In this document: positions 1 through 5,493 of the stretch, piece by piece
How the letters are laid out: each line of letters opens with the position of its first letter
Numbering within the stretch: the stretch's first letter is position 1
From: Deltaproteobacteria bacterium
GTDB lineage: Bacteria; Desulfobacterota; Desulfobacteria; Desulfobacterales; JAFDCJ01
Direction: 5' to 3'
Assembly (NCBI GenBank): GCA_019310665.1
Contig: JAFDDW010000124.1
Coordinates: 1-6,478 of the forward strand
DNA length: 6,478 nucleotides
Position numbers and translations under genes: made by a program
Notes under the pieces: generated by a model
Databases searched by the model: none
Told to the model about the DNA's origin: nothing
The model's input: only the letters and a program-made list of their open reading frames with translations

Positions 1-859
1 ATCCGGCAAGTTTGTGGTCACCAGTGAAGTTGCCCCTCCCAAGGGGACCAACCTGGAAAAATTCAAACACCACATCGAGCTTTTAAAAGACAAAGTCGAT
101 GCCATGAACGTGACCGATCATCAAAGTTCGGTCATGCGATTTCCTTCTTTGGGCGGCTGCCTGCTGGTCAAAGAATTGGGAGGTGAGGTCATCCTGCAAA
201 TGACCTGCCGCGACCGCAACCGCCTGGCCCTTCAAGCCGATCTGCTCTTTGCTTCCTCCCGGGGGATCCAAAATGTTCTGTGCCTGACCGGTGATTCGAT
301 TATGCTGGGCGACCATAAAGACGCCAAGAGCGTCTTTGATATGGACTCCAGCCAGTTGCTGGCAACCGTCCGCACCCTGGAAAAAGGGAAGGATCTCGGC
401 GGCAACGAACTGGACGGCGGGGTGTCGTTCTGCGCCGGTGCCATCGTCACCCCGGAGGCCGATCCCCTGGAGCCCCAGTTGATCAAATTCGAGAAAAAGA
501 TCGATGCCGGAGCGGAATTTATCCAGACCCAGGCCGTGTTCGACCTGGACAGGTTCAAAGAATTTATGGATTACGCCCAACAGTTTAAAACCAAGATTCT
601 GGCCGGAATCATTTTGCTGACCTCCGCGCCCATGGCCCGCTTTATGAACAAGAACATCGCCGGTGTCAGCGTGCCCCAGGATCTGATTGACGAGATGGTG
701 TCAGCCCCCAAGGGGCAGGCCATCACCAAAGGCATCGAGATTGCCGGACGGATGATCAAACGCATCCATGAAGAAAAAATGTGTGACGGGGTTCACATCA
801 TGGCCATCGGCAAAGAAGAATTGGTGCCGGATATCATGGCGGCGGCGGGATTAAGTTAA
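1..859 (+). CDS. metF: Methylenetetrahydrofolate reductase (MetF family), 5' end cut by window edge
   Basis: Reduces 5,10-methylene-THF to 5-methyl-THF with a flavin; cytoplasmic. In anaerobes it serves methionine synthesis and the methyl branch of the Wood-Ljungdahl pathway. The frame is already open at base 2 (reading S-G-K-F-V-V-T-S-E), so the true start lies upstream, probably about ten residues away; the GTG at 14 is an internal Val. Counting from that Val, the family landmarks are: SEVAPPKG at 4-11, whose Glu corresponds to the catalytic Glu of the E. coli enzyme; VTDHQ at 33-37; TCRDRNRLALQADLL at 64-78; the NVLCLTGD flavin-site segment at 87-94; and FIQTQAVFD at 169-177. Visible length (about 285 residues) fits the short bacterial MetF without the eukaryotic regulatory domain. 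It ends with TAA at 857-859. A gap of about 330 bases and several promoter-like elements separate it from the next gene, so it is probably the last gene of its own operon. MetV or Hdr-type partners, if present, lie outside the window. Confidence 0.93.
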   Translation, partial: SGKFVVTSEVAPPKGTNLEKFKHHIELLKDKVDAMNVTDHQSSVMRFPSLGGCLLVKELGGEVILQMTCRDRNRLALQADLLFASSRGIQNVLCLTGDSIMLGDHKDAKSVFDMDSSQLLATVRTLEKGKDLGGNELDGGVSFCAGAIVTPEADPLEPQLIKFEKKIDAGAEFIQTQAVFDLDRFKEFMDYAQQFKTKILAGIILLTSAPMARFMNKNIAGVSVPQDLIDEMVSAPKGQAITKGIEIAGRMIKRIHEEKMCDGVHIMAIGKEELVPDIMAAAGLS

Positions 860-866
860 AAAGCCT

Positions 867-882
867 GATAGTGATCACCATC
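867..882. promoter_or_regulatory. Imperfect 16-bp palindrome centred on GTGATCAC
   Basis: GATAGTGATCACCATC has a perfect 8-bp core (GTGATCAC) and one mismatched pair in the flanks. It begins 7 bases after the metF stop codon. With no loop it cannot form a hairpin terminator, so if functional it would be a protein-binding site. Function is not known; short palindromes of this kind can occur by chance. Confidence 0.25.
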
Positions 883-936
883 ATTCGGTCGCTCCAAACC
901 TTTTGAATCGCCAATTTGAAGTCGATCGTCCTGTAC

Positions 937-950
937 CAACTATATAGTTG
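937..950. promoter_or_regulatory. Perfect 14-bp palindrome, candidate operator
   Basis: CAACTATATAGTTG is its own reverse complement over all 14 positions. Its last three bases (TTG, 948-950) are the first three bases of the TTGACA promoter hexamer at 948-953. A dimeric regulator bound here would cover the -35 region, which is a classic repressor position. The regulator is unknown and none is encoded in the window. Confidence 0.4.
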
Positions 951-976
951 ACATGCCAGGATCTTCTTGACATAGT
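948..976 (+). promoter_or_regulatory. Candidate sigma-70 promoter, TTGACA-N17-CATAGT
   Basis: A perfect -35 hexamer (TTGACA, 948-953) is followed after exactly 17 bases by CATAGT (971-976), which matches four of six positions of TATAAT. Transcription would begin near 983 and give a leader of about 205 bases ahead of the GTG start at 1189. TTGACAT recurs 19 bases further on (967-973), but no good -10 follows that copy. Assigned from sequence match only. Confidence 0.4.
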
Positions 977-1003
977 TCCAGCCTTGAAAAGCAACTTCAT
1001 AAG

Positions 1004-1056
1004 CGTTCACGGATTCAGAGTATTCATTTGAACGATGAACCCGGAACCTGTGAACG
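1004..1056. repeat. 7-bp inverted repeat CGTTCAC / GTGAACG
   Basis: The arms are CGTTCAC at 1004-1010 and GTGAACG at 1050-1056, perfect complements separated by 39 bases. The right arm coincides with the last GAAC motif of the array at 1030-1055 and overlaps the first bases of the possible -24/-12 promoter at 1055-1070. It could be paired activator or repressor half-sites or a long-loop RNA stem. Chance cannot be excluded at this arm length. Confidence 0.3.
1030..1055 (+). repeat. Four GAAC motifs with 7/7/8-base spacing
   Basis: GAAC occurs at 1030-1033, 1037-1040, 1044-1047 and 1052-1055, giving start-to-start steps of 7, 7 and 8 bases. Only the GAAC core is conserved; the intervening triplets differ. 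It may be a small degenerate heptanucleotide array or a set of direct-repeat binding sites for an activator placed just upstream of the possible sigma-54 promoter. Confidence 0.4.
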
Positions 1057-1070
1057 GTAACGCAGTTGCT
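1055..1070 (+). promoter_or_regulatory. Possible sigma-54 (RpoN) -24/-12 promoter
   Basis: CGGTAACGCAGTTGCT carries the invariant GG (1056-1057) and GC (1068-1069) separated by exactly 10 bases, and the complete TTGCT of the -12 element. The -24 element matches the TGGCACG consensus only at GG and A. Transcription would start near 1081, about 108 bases before the GTG at 1189. No sigma-54 activator gene is visible in the window. Confidence 0.3.
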
Positions 1071-1136
1071 TTCCCTCTCCCATAGACCGTCATCCGAATT
1101 TTGAAGTCATCAATCGGCAGAAATGAGCCAAGGCAC

Positions 1137-1166
1137 TGGTCATTTTTCTTAATTTTTAGATGACCA
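1137..1166 (+). promoter_or_regulatory. TGGTCAT / ATGACCA dyad, able to form a leader hairpin
   Basis: TGGTCAT (1137-1143) and ATGACCA (1160-1166) are perfect 7-bp complements. In RNA the stem extends inward by a G-U pair (1144/1159) and a U-A pair (1145/1158) to 9 bp, closing a 12-base AU-rich loop. The foot of the stem is 14 bases before the GGAG ribosome binding site (1181-1184) of the AprA-like gene. As DNA, the half-sites are 23 bp apart start to start, about two helical turns, so a dimeric regulator could contact both from one face. The loop is T-rich, but no T run follows the stem, so it is not a terminator. Confidence 0.4.
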
Positions 1167-1188
1167 TTGACGCAGTAAGTGGAGAACC

Positions 1189-2865
1189 GTGGCGGAAGAA
1201 CGATTGCAAACCGATATTCTGATCATTGGCGGCGGGGCAGCCGGCCTTAATGCAGCCCTTAGTGCCCGGGAGGCCGGCCGGGAGGTGGTGATCATGGATA
1301 AGGCGGTTATCGAACGCAGCGGCCATTTCGCCGGTGGCATCGATCATTTCGCTGCCTATTTGAACACCGGACCCAGTTGGGATACGCGCGAGGCGTATCT
1401 GGACTTTACCGCCCGCAGTGCACGGGGTGCCACCAATCTTGAGGTGGTGGAGAAAATATACTGCGACCAGCTCAACACCGCTATCAAACGCTTTGATGCC
1501 GTAGGCTGTTCGCTGCGCCGGTCGGACAACACTTTTTTCCGAACCCAATCCTACGGACAGCCCGGCCCCTGGTGGATTAATTTCAATGGCAAACGACTCA
1601 AACCCCTATTGGGACAAGCCGTACGCAAGGCCGGCTGCCGGGTATTGGATCGGGTGGTCACGGCCGATATTCTGATCAACGAGGGACAGGTCTGCGGGGC
1701 GGCCGGATTTCATATTCGTAGCGGTACGTTTTACGTGGTACAAGCTAAGGCGGTTCTCATTGCCACCGGCGGTACCAACCGGCTTTACCAAAATCCCACC
1801 GGGCTGAGCTTCAACTGCTGGATGTGCCCGGCCAATACCGGCGATGGTGAGGCTATCGCGTACCGGGCCGGGGCGCGACTGGCCAACGTGGAATACTTAC
1901 GCATGACTTTAATACCGCGGGGTTTTAGCGCAGCCGGTTTAAACGCTTTGGTGGGGATGGGGGGGATTCTTGTCAACGGCACGGGGGAGGCGTTCATGAA
2001 ACGCTACGACCCCCTGGGGATGAAGGGCCCCCGCTATAAGCTGGTGGAAGGTGTTCTGGGTGAAATTAAAGCCCATCGCGGACCGGTTTTCATCGACTGC
2101 CGGCACTTGGACCCCGAAGCTTTGACGCATCTTGTTGCGACCTTGAGCTATGACAAAGACACCTTCCCTGATTTTTTTGAACAAAAGGGCATAGATCTCA
2201 GCCGTGACCTGTTGGAGATAGCGACCTCCGAGGGAATGCAGGGTGGACCCAACGAGGTGTGTGGCAGCGGGATCAAAATCGACGCCGATTGTGCCACCAA
2301 CGTGCCCGGTCTTTTTGCCGCCGGCAATTCAGCGGATCAGTGCCGCAGCCTGCATATGGCCACTACCAGCGGTATTCGGGCAGGCTGCACCATGGCAACC
2401 TATGCGGCCAACACAGATGCCCGAGGACTGCCGGTTTATCAACCGCAGCTGGACGGGATCCGGCAACGGATTTACGGGCCATTAAACGAGTCGCGCAGTA
2501 TGGATTGGCGCGAATTTGAAGACGTTCTGCAGCGAATCCTGACAGAGGGTATGGGACCCGTGCGATCCGCCTGGGGGATGAAGCAAGCCTGGCAGAACCT
2601 GGACCTGTTGGAAAAATGGAAGAATGAGGTCCGGGCCCGAACCTATCACGATCTGTGCCGCACCCAGGAGGTCTACAATATGTTGACCGTGGCACGCTGT
2701 ATGATCACTGCGGCCCGCTACCGTAAAGAAAGCCGCTTCGGCCAGTGCCACAGCCGTTTGGATTATCCGCAAACCGACGATGAACGCTGGCTGGGGCAGA
2801 TTGCCGTGGATCGCGACACAACCGGCAATCCGCGAACTCAGTTTTTGCCCATCAATTACGATTGA
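1189..2865 (+). CDS. AprA-like FAD-dependent oxidoreductase (fumarate reductase / APS reductase flavoprotein superfamily)
   Basis: A soluble 558-residue flavoprotein, probably reducing or oxidising an unknown small substrate with electrons passed through the ferredoxin encoded next door. Landmarks: N-terminal Rossmann GGGAAG at 14-19 with the ribose-binding acidic residue in VVIMDKA (D37); ERSGHFAGGID at 42-52, matching the ERSG segment of AprA; FNGKRLKPLLGQAV at 132-145; VCGAAGF at 168-174 and ATGG at 192-195; GLFAAGN at 374-380; SLHMATTSGIRAG at 387-399, with H389 aligned to the AprA active-site His; and a C-terminal flavoprotein segment ESRFGQCHSRLDYP at 514-527. It is shorter than typical AprA (over 600 residues). 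By my recalled alignment the substrate-binding Asn of AprA (GLSAINTY) is Ala here (A55), arguing against APS as substrate. C210 and C213 form a CxxC. The GTG start is forced, because an in-frame stop lies at 1168-1170 and GGAG at 1181-1184 is the ribosome binding site. The family is confident; the reaction is not known. Confidence 0.85.
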   Translation: MAEERLQTDILIIGGGAAGLNAALSAREAGREVVIMDKAVIERSGHFAGGIDHFAAYLNTGPSWDTREAYLDFTARSARGATNLEVVEKIYCDQLNTAIKRFDAVGCSLRRSDNTFFRTQSYGQPGPWWINFNGKRLKPLLGQAVRKAGCRVLDRVVTADILINEGQVCGAAGFHIRSGTFYVVQAKAVLIATGGTNRLYQNPTGLSFNCWMCPANTGDGEAIAYRAGARLANVEYLRMTLIPRGFSAAGLNALVGMGGILVNGTGEAFMKRYDPLGMKGPRYKLVEGVLGEIKAHRGPVFIDCRHLDPEALTHLVATLSYDKDTFPDFFEQKGIDLSRDLLEIATSEGMQGGPNEVCGSGIKIDADCATNVPGLFAAGNSADQCRSLHMATTSGIRAGCTMATYAANTDARGLPVYQPQLDGIRQRIYGPLNESRSMDWREFEDVLQRILTEGMGPVRSAWGMKQAWQNLDLLEKWKNEVRARTYHDLCRTQEVYNMLTVARCMITAARYRKESRFGQCHSRLDYPQTDDERWLGQIAVDRDTTGNPRTQFLPINYD

Positions 2866-2880
2866 AAAGGAGCACAACCC

Positions 2881-3105
2881 ATGCCGCCAGTTTTCGATGC
2901 CAATCTTTGTACAGGCTGCGGTACGTGCGAAGATACTTGTCCTTTGGATGTCATCTACATGGATGAACAAAACGGTCGCAGCTTTGCCAAATACCCCGAG
3001 GAGTGTTGGCACTGCGGATCATGTCGTCAGGAATGCCCGGTAGAGGCGATTCAAATCCGGTTTCCTCTCCGGGTGATGGTGCCCGCCGGTGTTGTACCCT
3101 ATTAA
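2881..3105 (+). CDS. AprB-like 2x[4Fe-4S] ferredoxin, electron-transfer partner of the AprA-like flavoprotein
   Basis: A 74-residue ferredoxin with two cluster motifs: C10-x2-C13-x2-C16-x3-C20-P and C42-x2-C45-x2-C48-x3-C52-P. Trp43 directly follows the first Cys of the second motif (CWHCGSC), just as in AprB (CWECYSC), where that Trp lies between the clusters. The end, PLRVMVPAGVVPY, recalls the AprB segment after its second cluster, but the long C-terminal tail that wraps around AprA (AprB is about 150 residues) is absent. The gene starts 15 bases after the flavoprotein stop, with a strong AAGGAG (2867-2872) 8 bases before ATG, so the two are surely co-translated as a complex. The expected role is to shuttle electrons between the FAD and a cytoplasmic or membrane carrier. 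A generic bacterial ferredoxin is the alternative, but the neighbour and Trp43 favour an AprB relative. Confidence 0.9.
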   Translation: MPPVFDANLCTGCGTCEDTCPLDVIYMDEQNGRSFAKYPEECWHCGSCRQECPVEAIQIRFPLRVMVPAGVVPY

Positions 3106-3124
3106 CCTCTTGGCCGTCCCAATT

Positions 3125-3146
3125 CCGTCCGGGCAAGATCGGACGG
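3125..3146 (+). other. Intercistronic stem-loop, 7-bp stem
   Basis: CCGTCCG (3125-3131) and CGGACGG (3140-3146) are perfect complements around an 8-base loop, in the 69-base gap between the ferredoxin and amidohydrolase genes. No T run follows, so it is a poor intrinsic terminator. It could stabilise the upstream transcript end, mark an RNA processing site or reduce read-through. Confidence 0.45.
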
Positions 3147-3174
3147 CACTATTCCATAGGTTGGAGAATAATGA

Positions 3175-4188
3175 ATGATCGTTGACGCTTACACCCACAT
3201 TTTGCCGGCCGGATACCAGGCCATGTTGGAAGAAAAGATAACGGACCGGGACATGTCCTTAAACTCTGCTCGTTACGCCCAAACCGTTCCTACCCTGGTG
3301 GATCTGGAAGCCCGCTTCCGGGTAATGGACGATTTCGACGAGTACATCCAGGTTGTTTCGGTGGCCTCGCCGCCGGTCCATTCCATCGCCCCGCCGGCAG
3401 TGGCGGCGGAGTTGTGTCGAGCGGCCAATGATGAATTGGCCGAGCTGGTGCTTAAATACCCCCATAGGTTTGCGGCCGGAATCGCCACCCTGCCCATGAA
3501 TGATATGGATGCCGCGCTTGAAGAGGCGCAACGGGCGATCAAGGACCTTCGTCTGCGAGCAGTGGAACTGTATACCGATATCAACGGCCAACCCCTGGAT
3601 GCGCCCCAATTCATGCCGCTATATGAAATGATGGCGGAACTGGACCGGCCGATCTTTATCCATCCTTTGCGGGAGATGACCACCCCCGATTATGCGGGTG
3701 AAGAGATTTCCCGCTACCGGGTGTGGACCAAACTTGGCTGGCCCTATGCCACGGCCCTGGCCATGACCCGCTTGGTGTACGGCGGGGTGCTGGAAAAATT
3801 GCCGGGGTTAAAAATCGTTACCCATCACTGCGGGGGCCTGATTCCCTTTTTGGCCGGCCGGATCGATTGGAATGACGATTTCAACGAAATGTGCATGGGC
3901 CACCGGGATGTCTACCTGAAGGAAAAGGCGTTGAACTACTATCGCCGTTTTTTCTACGATACGGCGGTCAACGGTCATACCGCAGCATTGCAGTGCGGGC
4001 GGGCGTTTGCCGGTATCGACCAGATGGTGTTTGCCACGGATATGCCCTTTGACAATCAAAAAGGGCGACGCTTGATCCGTGACACGATTGCGTCGGTGGA
4101 GCAGATGGGGCTCAACGATGAAGAAAAAGCCAAGCTGTATCGGAATAATGCTATAAACCTGCTACGGTTGCCCCTGTGCGCCGTCTGA
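3175..4188 (+). CDS. Amidohydrolase-2 family protein (ACMSD / gamma-resorcylate decarboxylase superfamily)
   Basis: A 337-residue TIM-barrel metal enzyme of the amidohydrolase_2 family, whose characterised members mostly decarboxylate aromatic or unsaturated acids without cofactor or hydrolyse lactones and amides. Metal and active-site landmarks: H8 in the N-terminal DAYTHILP, H163 in PIFIHP, H217/H218 in VTHHCGG, and D289 in FATDMPFD. The usual DxHxH motif reads DAYTH here, so the first metal His is Tyr6. Gamma-resorcylate decarboxylases have Glu at this position, so substitution is tolerated in the superfamily, but metal binding may differ. No signal peptide or membrane segment is seen. Start: ATG at 3175 with GGAG (3163-3166) 8 bases upstream; the ATG at 3171 is out of frame and hits a stop after four codons. 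It sits third in the cluster. The substrate is not predictable; family assignment is firm. Confidence 0.88.
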   Translation: MIVDAYTHILPAGYQAMLEEKITDRDMSLNSARYAQTVPTLVDLEARFRVMDDFDEYIQVVSVASPPVHSIAPPAVAAELCRAANDELAELVLKYPHRFAAGIATLPMNDMDAALEEAQRAIKDLRLRAVELYTDINGQPLDAPQFMPLYEMMAELDRPIFIHPLREMTTPDYAGEEISRYRVWTKLGWPYATALAMTRLVYGGVLEKLPGLKIVTHHCGGLIPFLAGRIDWNDDFNEMCMGHRDVYLKEKALNYYRRFFYDTAVNGHTAALQCGRAFAGIDQMVFATDMPFDNQKGRRLIRDTIASVEQMGLNDEEKAKLYRNNAINLLRLPLCAV

Positions 4189-4193
4189 ACGGC

Positions 4194-4210
4194 CCCAACG
4201 GTAGTTTGGG
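4194..4210 (+). other. Short intercistronic stem-loop, 5-bp stem
   Basis: CCCAA (4194-4198) and TTGGG (4206-4210) pair around a 7-base loop in the 46-base gap after the amidohydrolase stop. No T run follows. It is a weak element, noted because the other wide gaps of the cluster also contain stems. Confidence 0.25.
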
Positions 4211-4234
4211 AGAAAACCGGATAGAGAGCGAAAC

Positions 4235-5428
4235 GTGTCTATTTCACTAGTGGGACGGCATATGGCGGATATCCCCTTCGCCAGCATCCGCCGGGTCTTT
4301 GAACGTGCTGCCCGATTGGCCTCTCAGGGAACAAGGGTAATCAACTTCGGGATCGGGAGACCCGATTTCGACACCCCAGAGCATATCAAAGCCGCCGCCA
4401 AAAGGGCTCTGGACCAAGGATTGGTTCACTATACCCCCAATACGGGGGTGCCGGACCTGAGGCAGGCGATTGCCGATTCGATCCAAAAATATAAACAGGT
4501 GGCCTATAGCCCGGAAACGGAAATCATGGTTACCGCCGGGGGCCAGGAAGCTATCTATTTAAGTCTGCGGGCATTTCTCAACCCTGGCGATGAGATCCTG
4601 GTGCCGGATCCGGGGTACACCCAGTTTGCCTCGACCATCCAGCTTGCCGGCGGTAAGGGGCTGCCCATGCCCATGTTGGCCGATGATAATTTCAGGCCGG
4701 ATCTTAAGGCGGCCGGAAAATTAATCAGCCCGCATACCCGGGGGATTATCGTCAATTCGCCCCACAACCCCACCGGTGCGGTACTGGATCCGGACCAGGT
4801 TGCCGAAATCGGCCGGTTTGCCAGGACTCATGGGTTGGTCATCTTCTCCGATGAAGCCTATGACCGTATCCTTTTTCCGGGCGCCGATTTCAGCAGCCCG
4901 GCCGCCCTGCCCGGCATGAAAGACCGGACTGTCATTTGGGGTTCACTGTCTAAAACCTATGCCATGACCGGCTGGCGCGTTGGCTATCTGGCGGCTCCCC
5001 AGGAGTTGATCGGTGCGGCGGTGAGGGTGCAGCAAAACGTGTTGTTGTCGGCCTGTTCATTTGCCCAGGCCGGGGCCGTTGCCGCCCTCAACGGTCCGCA
5101 GGAGTGCGTTGCCGAAATGGTGGCCGAATTTAATCGGCGCCGGAAAATCATATTGGATGGTATCGCGCTGGCACCCGGCCTGGAATGCCCCGCAACGCCC
5201 CGAGGGGCTTTCTATGTGTTTGTCCGTCATGACGCAGCGGGTCTGGACTCGACAGGATTGGCCGATTATATTCTGGACAATGCCGGTGTGGCGGTGGTTC
5301 CGGGAACACCATTCGGTGAGCGGGGGGAGGGTTTTTTGCGGATTTCCTATGCTACCTCGCAATCCGAGTGCCAAGAAGGAATGACCCGAATCGCTGAAGT
5401 CATGCAAGAGCTTACAGCCGGCCGGTAA
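4235..5428 (+). CDS. PLP-dependent class I/II aminotransferase (AspB-like, subgroup I-gamma type)
   Basis: Moves an amino group between an amino acid and a 2-oxo acid using pyridoxal phosphate; cytoplasmic, normally a dimer. It is 397 residues long, the usual size. Landmarks: GIGRPDFDTPEHI at 39-51; HYTPNTG at 65-71, with Tyr66; GGQEAIYL at 102-109 for phosphate binding; NSPHNPTG at 174-181 (N178 to the PLP ring oxygen); SDEAYD at 205-210 (D206 to the pyridine N, Y209); SLSKTYAMTGWRVGY at 237-251 with Schiff-base K240 and R248; FLRISYA at 367-373 with R369 binding the substrate alpha-carboxylate. All catalytic residues are present. The start is GTG at 4235 (GAGAG at 4224-4228); ATG at 4262 (residue 10) is an in-frame alternative with GGGA 6 bases before it. 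Amino-donor specificity cannot be read from sequence. Next to a 2-hydroxyacid dehydrogenase it could supply or consume the corresponding 2-oxo acid. Confidence 0.93.
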   Translation: MSISLVGRHMADIPFASIRRVFERAARLASQGTRVINFGIGRPDFDTPEHIKAAAKRALDQGLVHYTPNTGVPDLRQAIADSIQKYKQVAYSPETEIMVTAGGQEAIYLSLRAFLNPGDEILVPDPGYTQFASTIQLAGGKGLPMPMLADDNFRPDLKAAGKLISPHTRGIIVNSPHNPTGAVLDPDQVAEIGRFARTHGLVIFSDEAYDRILFPGADFSSPAALPGMKDRTVIWGSLSKTYAMTGWRVGYLAAPQELIGAAVRVQQNVLLSACSFAQAGAVAALNGPQECVAEMVAEFNRRRKIILDGIALAPGLECPATPRGAFYVFVRHDAAGLDSTGLADYILDNAGVAVVPGTPFGERGEGFLRISYATSQSECQEGMTRIAEVMQELTAGR

Positions 5429-5431
5429 TAT

Positions 5432-5446
5432 GGCCCATTTGGGTCC
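5432..5446 (+). other. Short stem-loop after the aminotransferase gene
   Basis: GGCCC-ATTT-GGG(T)CC can form a 5-bp stem with a four-base loop and one bulged U, starting 3 bases after the stop codon. A second, mutually exclusive stem pairs TCCGG (5444-5448) with CCGGA (5457-5461). Neither is followed by a T run, so read-through into the dehydrogenase gene is expected. Confidence 0.25.
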
Positions 5447-5481
5447 GGCTCTGGAACCGGAGTCGCGACCGATAGTCACGA

Positions 5482-5492
5482 GGGGATGCCCC
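5482..5492 (+). promoter_or_regulatory. Mini-hairpin covering the ribosome binding site of the dehydrogenase gene
   Basis: GGGG (5482-5485), part of the GAGGGG ribosome binding site, can pair with CCCC (5489-5492) across a three-base ATG loop, ending one base before the ATG start at 5494. This could lower translation of the dehydrogenase unless ribosomes arrive or the stem melts. It has only four G-C pairs, so the effect is speculative. Confidence 0.25.
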
Positions 5493-5493
5493 G

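Larger units (their letters stand above)
860..1188. other. Non-coding intergenic region between metF and the AprA-like gene
   Basis: This stretch of about 330 bases contains no credible gene. The only ATG-initiated frames are 9, 16 and 20 codons long and none has a convincing ribosome binding site. It is more AT-rich near 1141-1158 than the flanking genes. It holds the palindromes, promoter-like elements, GAAC repeats and dyad listed separately. No GC-rich stem followed by a T run is visible after metF, so no intrinsic terminator is called. The simplest reading is a regulatory leader for the five-gene cluster downstream. Confidence 0.7.

Noticed and set aside
83..580. Long minus-strand open frame (165 codons) opposite metF
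   Set aside because: It lies entirely opposite a clear MetF coding frame and its translation shows no recognisable domain; it is a shadow of the codon pattern on the + strand.
860..900. Intrinsic terminator after metF
   Set aside because: The only symmetry is a loopless palindrome at 867-882 and no T run follows.
1035..1085. 16-codon ATG frame in the leader that could be a regulatory leader peptide
   Set aside because: There is no ribosome binding site before it, no run of a single amino-acid codon, and no terminator/antiterminator pair after it. The 9- and 20-codon frames at 1123 and 1160 fail for similar reasons.
915..1108. 9-bp direct repeat TTTGAAGTC at 915-923 and 1100-1108
   Set aside because: It is short and 185 bases apart with only partial flanking similarity; likely chance, and no attachment-site or IS-end context is present.
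2482..3012. Minus-strand open frame of 176 codons opposite the flavoprotein/ferredoxin junction
   Set aside because: It spans two well-supported + strand genes, including their intergenic gap, and resembles no protein family I know.
1189..3105. Canonical APS reductase (aprA/aprB) annotation
   Set aside because: The flavoprotein is too short, AprB lacks its tail, the Asn of the AprA substrate segment is Ala, and no sulfate-activation genes are adjacent; only an AprAB-like label is supportable.
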